Below are positions 1 through 12,100 of a stretch of 64,000 nt of DNA, piece after piece (the first letter of the stretch is position 1; the number at the start of each line of letters is the position of its first letter). Origin of the DNA: Trichoplax adhaerens (lineage: Eukaryota; Placozoa; Uniplacotomia; Trichoplacea; Trichoplacidae); the NCBI RefSeq assembly GCF_000150275.1, contig NW_002060967.1, positions 372,001-436,000 of the forward strand, given 5' to 3'. The notes under the pieces are model-generated. The model was not told where the DNA came from, did not search any database, and saw only the letters and a program-made list of their open reading frames with translations. The translations under genes were made by a program, and so were the position numbers.

Positions 1-1100
1 ATGCAACAAATCACACCGTTAGTATATTATTAGTCAGTTATACATCACCATACTAGAGCTGCACATGTGAGCCATCCAAGGCTACGCATCGTTCTACGCG
101 AACGGTAAAGTCCTCCTGGACATTATACAACATTGTTGGATTAATTGTACAAATAGCAGCTTCTATGTTACATTTAATTTCACAAAGTCATCTCCACAGT
201 TCTTACTATACACCCCTGTTGAAGGTAGCCCTATCCAAAATAATCCCAAAGAGTTCAATCGGGAGATCGTGCCGGCCATATCATATTGGCTAGTGGCGAT
301 TGACCGATCCAGCCATTAGGAAATGAACATAGAAATAGTCTACTACATTGAATTTCTGTGATGATACACTCCAAAAATGGCTGTAACTACTGCACGTTGA
401 TGAGCTGGTTTTACTAATTCGATAAAATAAATTTATTAAATAAATATTATAGATTTCAAATTTAGATTCATTTAGATTCGCATACATAACAGTTGAACCA
501 CTTCAAGCTATTGATAGATCAGAATCTTAGGGCTAGTCAGGCTGAAATTAGAGTCATCGATATCAATGCGGTTAATGACATTAATACTCGTTCACCTTTT
601 CATTACCTATCGTACGTATACAATAATTACAATCGAATTTCATCAATGCAATCCATCAGGAAGGTATTCGGTAACTAGGAACTTTTGAACAAAGTTCAAG
701 AATGCTATGATGACTTGACTTTAGTAGGCGATGAAACATTCGTCTCTTCTCGACGCTGCACTCATTTTTCTAGTTTCATTACTTTATGGACTGCACACTT
801 TTAAGCAAGTTCTAATGTAGGATTTCAAATTCTGTTTTGTCCAACAGAAATCTTGATAGCCACTCAGATTGGACGAGAAAGGTATTCGTTCCTTAAATGC
901 TCATACATCACTCCTGTAAACTTTGGGATTCAATGCTACTTTTCAGAGTAGCATTGAGATCGCACTATATCAGCGGTACTTTTGCAACAAAAATCATCGA
1001 CGACGAACAGTTAATTGGGCTGCAGTGATAGCAGTAGCTTATTTAAATTGCAGTGCCACTGGCTTCTTGTCACGGTAGCTCATTCCATCTTGAAAATGTC
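1..1100. other. no gene recognised
   Basis: Only short ORFs (at most 65 codons) are present, with no splice-consistent exon chain and no recognisable domain. The stretch is AT-rich and leads directly into the tandem array that begins at about 1110. Confidence 0.5.
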
Positions 1101-1109
1101 TGGTCTGTC

Positions 1110-2625
1110 GCATTGGTACGAGTATAGGCGACTTCATTTTCCCTTTAGTAATGAATACCTACTTACGGTAGAATTGAATTCTTTTCTCAATTCTAATGCA
1201 GATGCAACATCTCTTGCCTATCATCGACGCAGATCAGCAATTCTACGACTGGTCTGTCGCATTTGCATAGGCAACTTTGCTTGGCGTCTTCACTTTCCCT
1301 TCAGTAATGAATACCTACTTAGAATTGAATTGTATTCTCAATTGTAATTTCGATGCCATTTCTCTTGCCTATCATCGACGCAGATCAGGAATTTTACGAC
1401 TCGTCTGTCGCGTTTGGATAGGCAAGTTTGTTTGGCGTCTTCATTTTCCCTTCAGTAATGAACACCTACTTACTGTACTGTATATAGAATTGAATTGTAT
1501 TCTCAATTCTCTTGCCTATCATCGACGCAGATCAGAAATTTTGCGACTCGTCTGGCGTCTTCATTTTCCCTTTAGTAATGAATATCTACTCATATAGAGT
1601 TGAATTGTATTCTCAATTGCAATTTCGACGCCATTTCTCTTGCCTATCATCGACGCAGATCAGGAATTGTGGGACTTATCTGTCGCGTTTGGATAGGCAA
1701 GTTTGTCTGGCGTCTTCATTTTCCCTTCAGTAATGAAAACCTACTTATATAGAGTTGAATTGTATTCTCAATTGTAATTTCGATGCCATTTCTCTTGCCT
1801 ATCATCGACGCAGATCAGGAATTTTGCGACACGTCTGTCGCGTTTGGATAGGCAAGTTTGTTTGGCGTCTTCATTTTCCCTTCAGTAATGAACACCTACT
1901 TACTGTACTGTATATAGAATTGAATTGTATTCTCAATTCTAATGCAGATGCCATTGCTCTTGCCTATCATCGACGCAGAACAGGAATTTTACGACTCGTC
2001 TGTCGCATTTGAATAGGCAAGTTTATCTGGCGTCTTCATTTTCCCTTCAGTAATGAATATCTACTCACATAGAGTTGAATTGTATTCTCAATTGTAATTT
2101 CGATGCCATTTCTCTTGCCTATCATCGACGCAGATCAGGAATTGTGGGGCTCGTCTGTCGCGTTTGAATAGGCAAGTTTATCTGGCGTCTTCATTTTCCC
2201 TTCAGTAATGAAAACCTACTTATAAAGAGTTGGAATTGTATTCTCAATTGCAATTTCGACGCCATTTCTCTTGCCAACCATGGACGCAGATCAGGAATTG
2301 TGGGGCTCATCTATCGCGTTTGAATAGGCAAGTTTGTCTGGCGTCTTCATTTTCCCTTCAGTAATGAAAACCTACTTATAAAGAGTTGGAATTGTATTCT
2401 CAATTGCAATTTCGACGCCATTTCTCTTGCCAACCATGGACGCAGATCAGGAATTGTGGGACTCATCTGTCGCGTTTGAATAGGCAAGTTTGTCTGGCGT
2501 CTTCATTTTCCCTTCAGTAATGAAAACCTACTTATATAGAGTTAAATTGCATTCTCAATTGCAATTTCGACGCCATTTCTCTTGCCTATCGTCGACGCAG
2601 ATGAGGAATTTGACGGCTCCGGCAT
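1110..2625. repeat. minisatellite array, unit about 155 bp, about 10 copies
   Basis: The phrase cttgcctatcatcgacgcag recurs at 1213, 1363, 1510, 1639, 1793, 1959 and 2113, with diverged copies at 2270, 2426 and 2581. Spacing is therefore 129-166 bp, mostly 150-157. Each unit also contains a block with cttcattttcccttcagtaatga and a block with gaattgtattctcaatt. Copies differ by substitutions and small indels, and two are short, which fits an array that grew by unequal exchange. Short ORFs run through several units, but they change frame between copies and are not credible genes. Confidence 0.9.
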
Positions 2626-3268
2626 AGAGGCAAAATGGACTCCACAAGTAGCGGTGGTGCATTCCATGTTGAGCGCATGCGCTATTGAGGAATCCTCCAG
2701 AATTAGCCAGTGGACTGTGGAAACTTGGGCCAACTCTCCAATAGAAGAAATCGACTAATGGCCGCTAGAGCTCAAAGTGTTGCCAGTGACTATTTAAAGT
2801 GAATTCGTGTTGGCATGATGGACAGACAATCCATAAGAGTACTGTAGTCTGTTGCAAGGGAGAAAATTGGAATGAATGAACCAAGTGGCAAGGCATAACG
2901 GTGCTGTCTATTCTTGTCTACCAGAGTATTGCATCCATCGCTTTGACTGCACTACAGGCCTTGCTGACGGTGTTGAAGAAAACATTTGCCCAAAGGGGAT
3001 TTCCAAGTGGTGGAAAAGCCAAAGGATGTTGGCGTAGTGGTTGTTTCTTCCTTCATTGGCGATCAGGTACGCTATTGCTTTCAATTCACTGTCAGTGTTG
3101 ACGAGTAGAGCATCCACTGTAAAAGGTCAATCTATCATACTTGACATGTCGAGACGGCAAGAAAAGGCTACCATGGAGCACTTTGATTTATTTCTCCACT
3201 CTTTTTGTGCCTTGATGTGCAACTCGTCCACTGTCCAATCATTACAATCATACTTGTAGTAGATCGAA
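2626..3268. other. spacer between two tandem arrays; no gene seen
   Basis: Overlapping short ORFs occur on both strands (2542-3259), but none resembles a known protein and none has clear exon boundaries. Confidence 0.4.
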
Positions 3269-3460
3269 AAGTCCATGTCATGGGTAGGATTATAGTTTGC
3301 AAGTCCATGTCAAGGGTAGGATTATAGTTTGCAAGTCCATGTCATGGATAGGATTGTCGATGGCAAGTCCATGTCATGGATAGGATTGTCGTTGGCAAGT
3401 CCATGTCATGGATAGGATTGTCGTTGGTAAGTCCATCGCATGGATAGAATTGTCGTTGAA
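3269..3460. repeat. 32-bp minisatellite, 6 copies
   Basis: Six head-to-tail 32-bp units begin with aagtccatgtcatgg and carry taggattgtcgttggc. The first two units share a variant (attatagtttgc), the middle three are nearly identical, and the last is the most diverged. Six times 32 fills the interval exactly. Confidence 0.95.
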
Positions 3461-4490
3461 CTAACATGATAGACTAGTGGACTGCTCAAAGAGATTCATT
3501 CTTTCTCCACTTATCGTCCATTCTCTTCCATCTTACTTTTGACAAAATACTGTAAATGCCCTTGACCATTTTCAACAACAATTTGTTAAAAGGATAACGA
3601 CTAGTCAATGGCATGAGTTCTACTATCCTATAAACAAACGTAATCATCAAAAGTATTTGACAATAAATAAAAGTGGATTGCATTTTTGCTGTCCATTCTG
3701 TAATGTCCTTGACTATTTTCAACAATAATTGCCACACACTCTCTCATTGAAAGCCATTATAGGACATTGGTATTTTCTTTCCTTTCTTCCTTGTTAAAAG
3801 GATGATGGCTAGTCAATGACATTTATTAGACTATCCTATCCTTCATCATTGCTCCTCTACTCAGTATAAATTGCCTGAAAATTGAACACGCCATCATTGA
3901 AGTAACTTGCTCATGCATAACCTGATGCAATATTGGTTATTTGCTGCTTTTTTTATCTGTTTTCTTTGGCTTCCATCCATCAAAACCATGCGAGATGAGA
4001 ATGCAGGAGTGTCGCCTGGGTAATAATCTCTTACTATTAGATTAAATTGTCGGCGACCAGCAATGGAATGCAGTGTTATCAACTAATCTTGTATTCTCGA
4101 CAAATATGGCCAACATGTTTTTCTGTTCTTGAACCCAGTACCGGCCCGGACTGATTACCAATTTTTTGGATGACAAATTCATACACTAATTGACTAATAT
4201 CCAATGCACCATGATGAACTAATAGGTAGTTGTGCACCATAGGCAGGTAGGTAGGTAATGATGATTTAAATGTAGCAGGTATTGCTCCATAACATCGCAA
4301 TCCACTACAAATTCCAATTTGTTCAAGTTGTATGCTAGAATATCATGCCGAGCTTCGATGAAATCCACACATGCAAGATCTTGCAAATGAAATGATGATC
4401 ATTCATTAACAATCTCTTGATAAACTTGACACTTGTTAATTGGTTCATTAATGAACAGTAAAAACGAAACCAATTACTCTACAGTACTGT
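3461..4490. other. no gene recognised
   Basis: Short minus-strand ORFs (3486-3737, 3894-4082, 4079-4300) have no recognisable domain. There is no consistent splicing pattern. Confidence 0.4.
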
Positions 4491-4499
4491 AGTACACTG

Positions 4500-4775
4500 T
4501 TGAGATTCCCAAAATAAACAAGTTTCTGCAGGGGTAAGGGAAAGACAAAACTGTCCCTACCAATGTCAACTTGATAGGCGCAGTCTTTGAAAAATATTGA
4601 CTCTTCAAACAAGTCTCTGCATAGGTATGGAAAGAAAAGACTGTGGCTATCAATGTCAACTTGATAGGCCCAGACTTTGAAAAATATTGACTCTTCAAAC
4701 AAGTCTCTGCATGGGTATGGAATGAAAAGACTGTGGCTACCAATGTCAACTTGATAGGCACAGGCTTTGATAAAC
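4500..4775. repeat. 90-bp tandem repeat, 3 copies
   Basis: The phrase caatgtcaacttgatagg occurs at 4561, 4651 and 4741, a period of exactly 90 bp. Because 90 is a multiple of three, minus-strand reading frames stay open through all copies in two registers. The apparent 95-109 aa ORFs are therefore a by-product of the period. Confidence 0.9.
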
Positions 4776-4789
4776 ACTCACTATTAAGT

Positions 4790-5500
4790 TAAGAATCAAC
4801 GAGCTGATACTAAAAGTTTTGATTTTAAATTACCTGGATAAGATACTTGTAAACAAATTAATGACTACGATAAGGCTAAAAAGGAATCGTTATACATACC
4901 AGTCGTTGACGAGCTGATATTAAAAGAGCTCGGCTGCGGTAATGAAAGACTACTAGAACTTAACGAGTTCATGCTGCAAGAGTTAGACTTTTTAACGACG
5001 ACGACGATAGGATACTCGTACGTCTATCAATTAGGGCACTACTACTGTAGAAAGTGAAAAGGAACGTGTGGGCACACTAGTAATCAAGAAAGAGTTGGAC
5101 TACGACGATAGGATACTCGTATGCTCATTAATTACTGTACCACTACAAGGTTCAAAAGCAATCGGTGTGCACACCACCAAAATTAATTGCTACTGTAAGG
5201 CTAAAATGGAAGGTATGCACACCGGTAAGGACATAATTAATCAATCAACGATCTGACCATAGGATAATCATATACTAATTCATTACGAATAAGGTTGACA
5301 TTATAAAAAGAAATCGGTGTGCACACTGCACATCATCAGCACCAGTCATAATTACTGTATATAATACGATCAACGAGCTGATGCTGCAAAAAGTTCCAAT
5401 TTTGGAACGACGATAATAGGATACTCTCTCACACTAATTAATGACTACGATAAGGTTAAAAAGAAATCAATGTACACACGAGGGATTCTCCACCAGCTGA
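4790..5500. repeat. diverged tandem/dispersed repeat block
   Basis: Related phrases recur several times with irregular spacing: a cgagctgatatta-like start, cgataggatactcgta, ctaattaatgactacgataaggctaaaa and tgtgcacac (around 4797, 4905, 5090, 5250 and 5370). The copies are strongly diverged and partly truncated, so the exact unit length is uncertain (roughly 100-150 bp). No gene is evident. Confidence 0.6.
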
Positions 5501-6109
5501 ATAGCACAGGCAAAATCTTGCTACAGAGAAAATGGGACAATGAGTAAGGCCTGACAATTCCGAATATAACGAGGAAAGCTGTGAGGAGTGTTTAAATGTT
5601 TCTCGTGAGATTCAAAATAGAAAAACGAGGATGCAAGCGAAAGAAATTGAACAATAATTCATATCATCGTGTAATTGAAATCGATATAGACAGTAATAGC
5701 ATTTTTTCCACTGTGAGTAGTCAATAGATCTGTCGATGGCTGCTTCTTGTTGATGGTTTCCAACATTGCATTTAAAAAAATCATGGCTAGTCTTGCTTTC
5801 AATTGACAGTTGATCAGTGTCATCGATTGGATATTGATTATCACTATGCAAACATTTGTTTTCCTTGATTAAAGGGATATAATACAGCATGAGATTTGAT
5901 AGTGGATATTGACTCACTGTAATCAAATCACTATCCGACAGGCACGAGTTGATTTCCATTACATGAGAATAGTGTCGGTAAGGAATGATTCGTATGACGA
6001 ATCGAAAATAAGAAACATTTGTAAACCTTATTTTGACTACTCTTCTCTCTTAACAGTACACAACTAGATCAATTATCGTAGTGTATCAATAGCTATTGGA
6101 TCTTGAGTG
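5501..6109. other. upstream region of the SETDB1-like gene
   Basis: A 115-codon minus-strand ORF (5612-5959) has no recognisable domain or splice support. I see no TATA box or other clear promoter element. Confidence 0.35.
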
Positions 6110-9100
6110 ATGGCCTATGCAAACTTGGATGGGGACAACTCCGTCACTTCCAGTACTGCTGTCGATGATGAAAATAGAAGATTTCCAAGACATCAGCAAG
6201 ATCAAAATGGGTACGAAGATAGAACTGCAAGTATTACATGTCTTATACCAGCCATCAGGCAATAGAAATAATCGATAAATATGTACAGTAATGCAGAGTA
6301 CACCTTAGCCAATCGAGTCTAATTGATGGATAGGCTTTATATATTACAGCTTACTGGTTTACTTATATGCCTTGCCAACATCTGCAAAGATGCTACTGAA
6401 AATAAATAATATATAATGAATGGATGACCATGCGCTGGATTTGTTGTTAACCGTATGGATTCCATGTTCTGAGAATGTTATCGACTTGACGTAATTTACA
6501 GGAGTACTACTGTACAAGTATAAATCGATCCGTTGACAGGCTACTTTGCTATTTACTAGACAAGTCAATCAGCTATCTTAGTACACTACTCCAGCAAAAC
6601 TTTCAATAAATCATTATAATTATGATTCACTTGAACCCCTACCAGACAAGACGATTACAAAAATATTCCTTTGCAATGCTCTGATATACGCGTATAGATA
6701 TATGTAATGGCAGTGCACTAGATTTCCTTTGCTCTCGAAAATATAAATAGGGTATTCTTGGCTAAGCCAATGATACTGACTTAAAAAGTATAAAATTATT
6801 GACAGTATAGTCTACTGTCAATAGATTACTTATAACCTATTTGTATCTATATACCATTTAGGTCTTGCAATGTAGTAGAAAGAAAATTAAATCATTCCCT
6901 AGGTAAGATTTATTTGGTAGCTAGCATAGACGTATATTAAAACTGAGTTTTTATCCATAGTGATTGTCACGTTGATTGTAAATTAAAAATAATTATCACT
7001 CGATCCTTAATCATTACGGAAAGGGAGATGTATGCTTTCATGGTGTATTACATTGCTAGATTATCTTGTCGATTTGATTGAATTATGCTCTCCAATCTTA
7101 ATAGACCGAATGATTATTATCAATAGAATTACTGCAGTAATAATAGTGTATTAATATTCACGTAAAGAACCATTACAGTATTACTCGTATCTACTTTACA
7201 ATTTAAGAATGCTATCATTCTATCAATCGCCAATATACAGTAAATCATTGATTGCTATATGAGTTTAGTTTATCATTAATACTCGTATTACGTTATGTTA
7301 TAAAAATGATTACAAATTATTGCGTATTGCTGCAAAATGTTGGATGGATCGATAAACTTGATTAGCTTATTATATAACCTCAGAATTAACTCAAAGAATA
7401 CCTTCATTTAGTCATCAATCTGACATTCATATACTGTACTATGACGCTCTACTTACAAACTCTTGATATCTCGTAGCGAGAAGAAAAGAATGTAGTCGAT
7501 TTTTACATGGCATCATTAACAATCTTCAATCAGAAATAAGTCAAGGCTCCAGCAGTATAAATTATAATCGTAGGAATAGTTTTGACAGGTAAGATCATGA
7601 AGAACTTGCCACCGATCTGTGTACTGGTTGTACATGGGTTTCTAAATCCTATTCATTATATTTCAATACTTAGTACGATCAATTTTTGTGATGATAGTGG
7701 TGGACACTCGACGTCAGGGACAAAAGCTCCTTTATTTAATTCCTCATTTAAACCTTCAACATCATCATTATTTCGACCTTATAATGCCAACTCTTCAATG
7801 GTATCCAAAGCAGCTACATTAAATCATATCTATACTAAATCTTCAGACTGGCAACATTTCAATCGTCATGAAAGTAATAGTCATGACCTTATTAAAGAGA
7901 CAAAGTCTAAATACCGGTATTTATGCTGTAGTCAATAATTATTTCCTGTTGTCTATTCTTTGATATATAAAATTGTAAACTTAATTAAGAAAGACAATAG
8001 GTCATAATTTCATGCACATTAATAGCAGTCCAAAGTAGTAATAAAACCATTTTTTGTATAGCCTTTATGCTTCGGTACGTACAATTATTAAGAAAGGAGT
8101 ATATCGAGATCTTAATGTATTAATAGTATCGTATCCCAAAGTAGTAATAAAACCACTTTTTGTATAGCCTTTATGCTTCGGTACATACAATTATTAAAAA
8201 AGGAGTACGTCATGATGTTAATGGATTAATAGGATCGTATCCCTAAGTAATAACAAATATTTCTTGTAGTTATTGCGCTTCAGTGCATACCATTATTAAG
8301 GAAAGAAATACGTCATTACCTAATTTATCAATTAATGAATTAATTAATCAATCAATCAATCATGTTTTCTTGGCTAACAACGATTTCCTATAGTCGCTAT
8401 ACATCATTACGTCAAAAATCTTCAATATTGTGTGAAACTCGTATTCTTGCTAAATGGACAAATGATATTTGGTATCGAGGTACAAGATACTTATTATGCT
8501 ACGTGATAGAGTTTATCACTATCAATACAACATCAATCCATTATTAGATCATTATTTAAGCACATCAAAAATATAATAATTGTTTTACATACTTATGTCA
8601 TATAGTTCAATACGACGGTATTACTCAAACAGAAGCTGGCACGGTAAGATAATCATAATCAACGTTGTCCATTTTCAAAAGAATATTATGATCGTGAAAA
8701 AAGCCTTATTGAAGAGAATTTTGTATTACTTTGTGAACGATTTATTCGTAATTTCGAGTAATAAATTTTAAATATTGTAGCAATTTAAGGTCAGATTCAG
8801 TAGAAGTATTAATTATTATGGTGGTGCTATTATTCTCCCTGGTCATCATGTCGCTTGCGCGTCGCGAGCTGAAGAACTCTTCGTGGGTTGTAGAGGAGTA
8901 GGTAAACATGTGCCAAGTAACGACCTCGGATATTATGTTAATAAAAACTTATTGAATAAATGTAATTGAATGGTAAATATTTACCGTTCTAATTTTATAA
9001 ATTTATCTATCATATTACTATTCTTTGTAGCCAACTATTCCCAGTGTGGAGTATATTACGGATGTATTATTGTTGAAAAACCTTGCTTCAATAATGGATT

Positions 9101-12100
9101 TAGGTAATTTAAAAAATGACCTACTAAGGTAGCTTACTGTGTTTTGATTTCAACTAATTTATTTGTGGTCATTAATGATCGTAAAATAATCAAGGTATTT
9201 AGTTTTCTTTGATGATGGCTTCGCTGAATATTTCCCAGCAAAAGAAATTTACAGAGTTATTGATGCTGAAGGTAAATTACTAACATTTTTTATAATCATG
9301 GCATATAAATTGAATGTAAAATCCTTTATTCATGTGTACTCGATAAATGTATTAGGAAATGATTTCTGGAATGATCTGAAATTTGAGATGCGAGAATTTG
9401 TCCATCGATATTTGGAGATATATCCCAACGTTAGTTGACAGCGGTATAGCTTAGAAGCTTTGGTACCGCAATTAATTTTAACTTACAATTTTCAAAATTG
9501 CGCTTCTAAAATTATCATAGATACCCATGATTGACTGTAAAATTGGTCAAAAAGTTATTCTAGAGAGGGAAGGAAAATGGTAAGAGTTTCTTTTTCTTAT
9601 TCAACTTAAATTATGTAGAACAGTGACGCATAAATCATTAAATGTATACTGTAGACTTGTAATTGCATAAGTTTATTTACTGTTAATACAGGTTAAATGC
9701 TAAAATTATCGATATCGATGGTAATCTTCTCAAGGTGCGTAATTCCATAGTCAACTCATATACTCGTATAGCATTAAAATAATTCAATACCATTAGTTAG
9801 TATGTAGATTGGAGTCATTAGTTTTTTTGACGTTATTTAGATAATTTTTGAAAATGACAAGAGAACGGAATGGGTTTATCGTGGCTCTCCTCGACTGAGA
9901 CCGCTATATGACCAACTCGTAAGAAAATGTATAATACGTGTATCACGACGTCACAGATTTGATTATTGAATATTATGTTGTAGTCTCTAGCCTAACATAC
10001 ATAATCTTAATCGTTACACTTTTAATTAAGGCACTTTTTTAGGAGTTATTTATCAACGCTAATATGATTGTGTTATAACGCTATATTAAAGGTTGAATGT
10101 GGCGGAATATACAATCTAGCAAAATGTATCACTCCCAGCTATCGGAATGGTGCTTATATTTCTCCGAGACAGTTATTATCATCAACCAAATTAACTCGGA
10201 TTGACCAACGGGATAGAGTGAATAGCTTTGAAGATGATCACAACGACCTAAAACCAGAGTCTAAAAATAGTAGTAATAGTCTCGAATATCCTAGTCAATG
10301 TGACGAGATAGGTACCGGTCAATTCTATGTAGACGAACGAGAAATCAAAAGACATAATCCACTAACCATCCCAAAATTATTTGGATGGAAGAGGTAGCCT
10401 TTTCTAATCATATCGTGTTATAGGATGTGAAATTGTTGAATTAACGAATACATTTTATTTAATTTTGAGGATTATCATGAAAAGAAGGGGATCAAACGTT
10501 AAGAGAGATGTTTATTATCGTACCAAATGTGGTAAAACTCTGGTAAGGTTGCATTGATACTTTAAATATGTTTTAGATGTTCTCTGACGGAAGATTTACT
10601 TTTGGACATTAACTTTCATCTGTCAAATTTAAAGCGCGATATAACAGAAGTGGAACAGTACTGTATGTAAACTACATCGTCGTATTTACTCAGATTATCG
10701 TCTTAAATAGATTTACTTCTGTAGTAGTTGAAATAATGTTTATTTTATGTCTATTTTAGTGCGGATGACGAATACAACTAACGTTTGCATTGATCAGTTT
10801 TGTTTCGACCCTTACGTCTTTGCCTGTGATTCTGTTATTGAAAGGAGTAGGGTAAGATAATGCAAGAATTCAACTTTATCGAATAAATACATTTCTTCAT
10901 ATAAATATTTTCCTTTATGAGAGTAACCGATCTAATAGGTAGCCTTAGTTGGATTCTAATGGTAATTCTATACCTGATATGTTGTTACTTCTTGTTAGCC
11001 CCTCTCTGTAAATATTCCTGATATTACATATGGTAAAGAAAGGATGCCCATTGCTGTTAGTATATACAATATCTTGCATTTCTTCGTTATATTAAATACT
11101 TTAGACTGACTGAATAACCATTTTTAATTTGACATAAATATAGTGTGTTAATGAGGCCAATAGTGAGTTACCCAATGCTTTTGAATACGTTACCCAACGT
11201 CTATATTCAGATGGCGTTAAAATAGACTTGGATGAAGGCTTTCTGTTATGTTGTGATTGCGACGATAACTGTTCGGTAAGTTTATTTTTAAAGGAGAAAG
11301 GATAATGCACTATATTACAATCTACAAGATCAACTTTAAAGACTATTTGATTCGGTTTAGGATGCAAGTAAATGCATTTGTAGACAGTTGACCAAAGTTT
11401 CATTTGAGGCTGTTACTGGTAGAAATGGTGAACATATCGGCTATCATCACAGACGATTAGCTGAAAGGGTTATTAGCGGGTAAAAGCTTTTAGTATTTTA
11501 TACACTTACCTAAATATTATCTGCATTCTAATTAAATGTATACGTATAACATTTATGGACATACTTTTTAATTACTGATTATCTTTGGATTAATCAATAG
11601 GATATACGAATGTAATAATAAATGCGCTTGTAGCAACAGTAACCAGTGTTATAATAGAGTCATTCAAAATGGAGTACAAGTACGTATGGAAGTATTCAAC
11701 ACCAACGACCCTAGAGGTTGGGGTGTTCGGACTATTGATTGCATTCCAAAAGGTGCCTTTGTCTCAGTATATTCAGGTATAATCTTAACGGATGAACTCG
11801 CTAATAAGGTAATTGATTCGTAAAAGACTCATTTATGATTTTATCAAGACCTACGGACGCAATAGAATGCTTAATACGTATTGCTTTATGTTTAATAGAA
11901 AGGTCTCGATCATGGCGATGAATATCTAATAAATTTAGATCTAATAGGTAATTTACAGAATTTGGTAGAAGCCATTTAATGTAATCAATTTGTTAATAAA
12001 GAGAATGAAGTTATTTATAAAATGAAAATTTATTTTACGGTAGATTCAGCAGAAAGATATAAGAAAGATGGATATGAAACTGAAGTCAATCTAGGATCTG

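Noticed and set aside
1015-2012. Overlapping plus-strand ORFs of 73-110 codons with similar protein sequence
   Set aside because: They are translations of the 155-bp minisatellite in changing frames, with no splice or start support.
4448-4777. Minus-strand ORFs of 95-109 codons with a threefold internal repeat
   Set aside because: The 90-bp period is a multiple of three, so two frames stay open by arithmetic; both cannot be genes.
5612-5959. 115-codon minus-strand ORF as a gene
   Set aside because: No domain, no splice partners, and an overlapping second frame is also open; insufficient support.
8362-8771. Two separate small genes (61 and 63 codons)
   Set aside because: Parts of these frames are better explained as exons 3 and 4 of the SETDB1-like gene, whose phases match.
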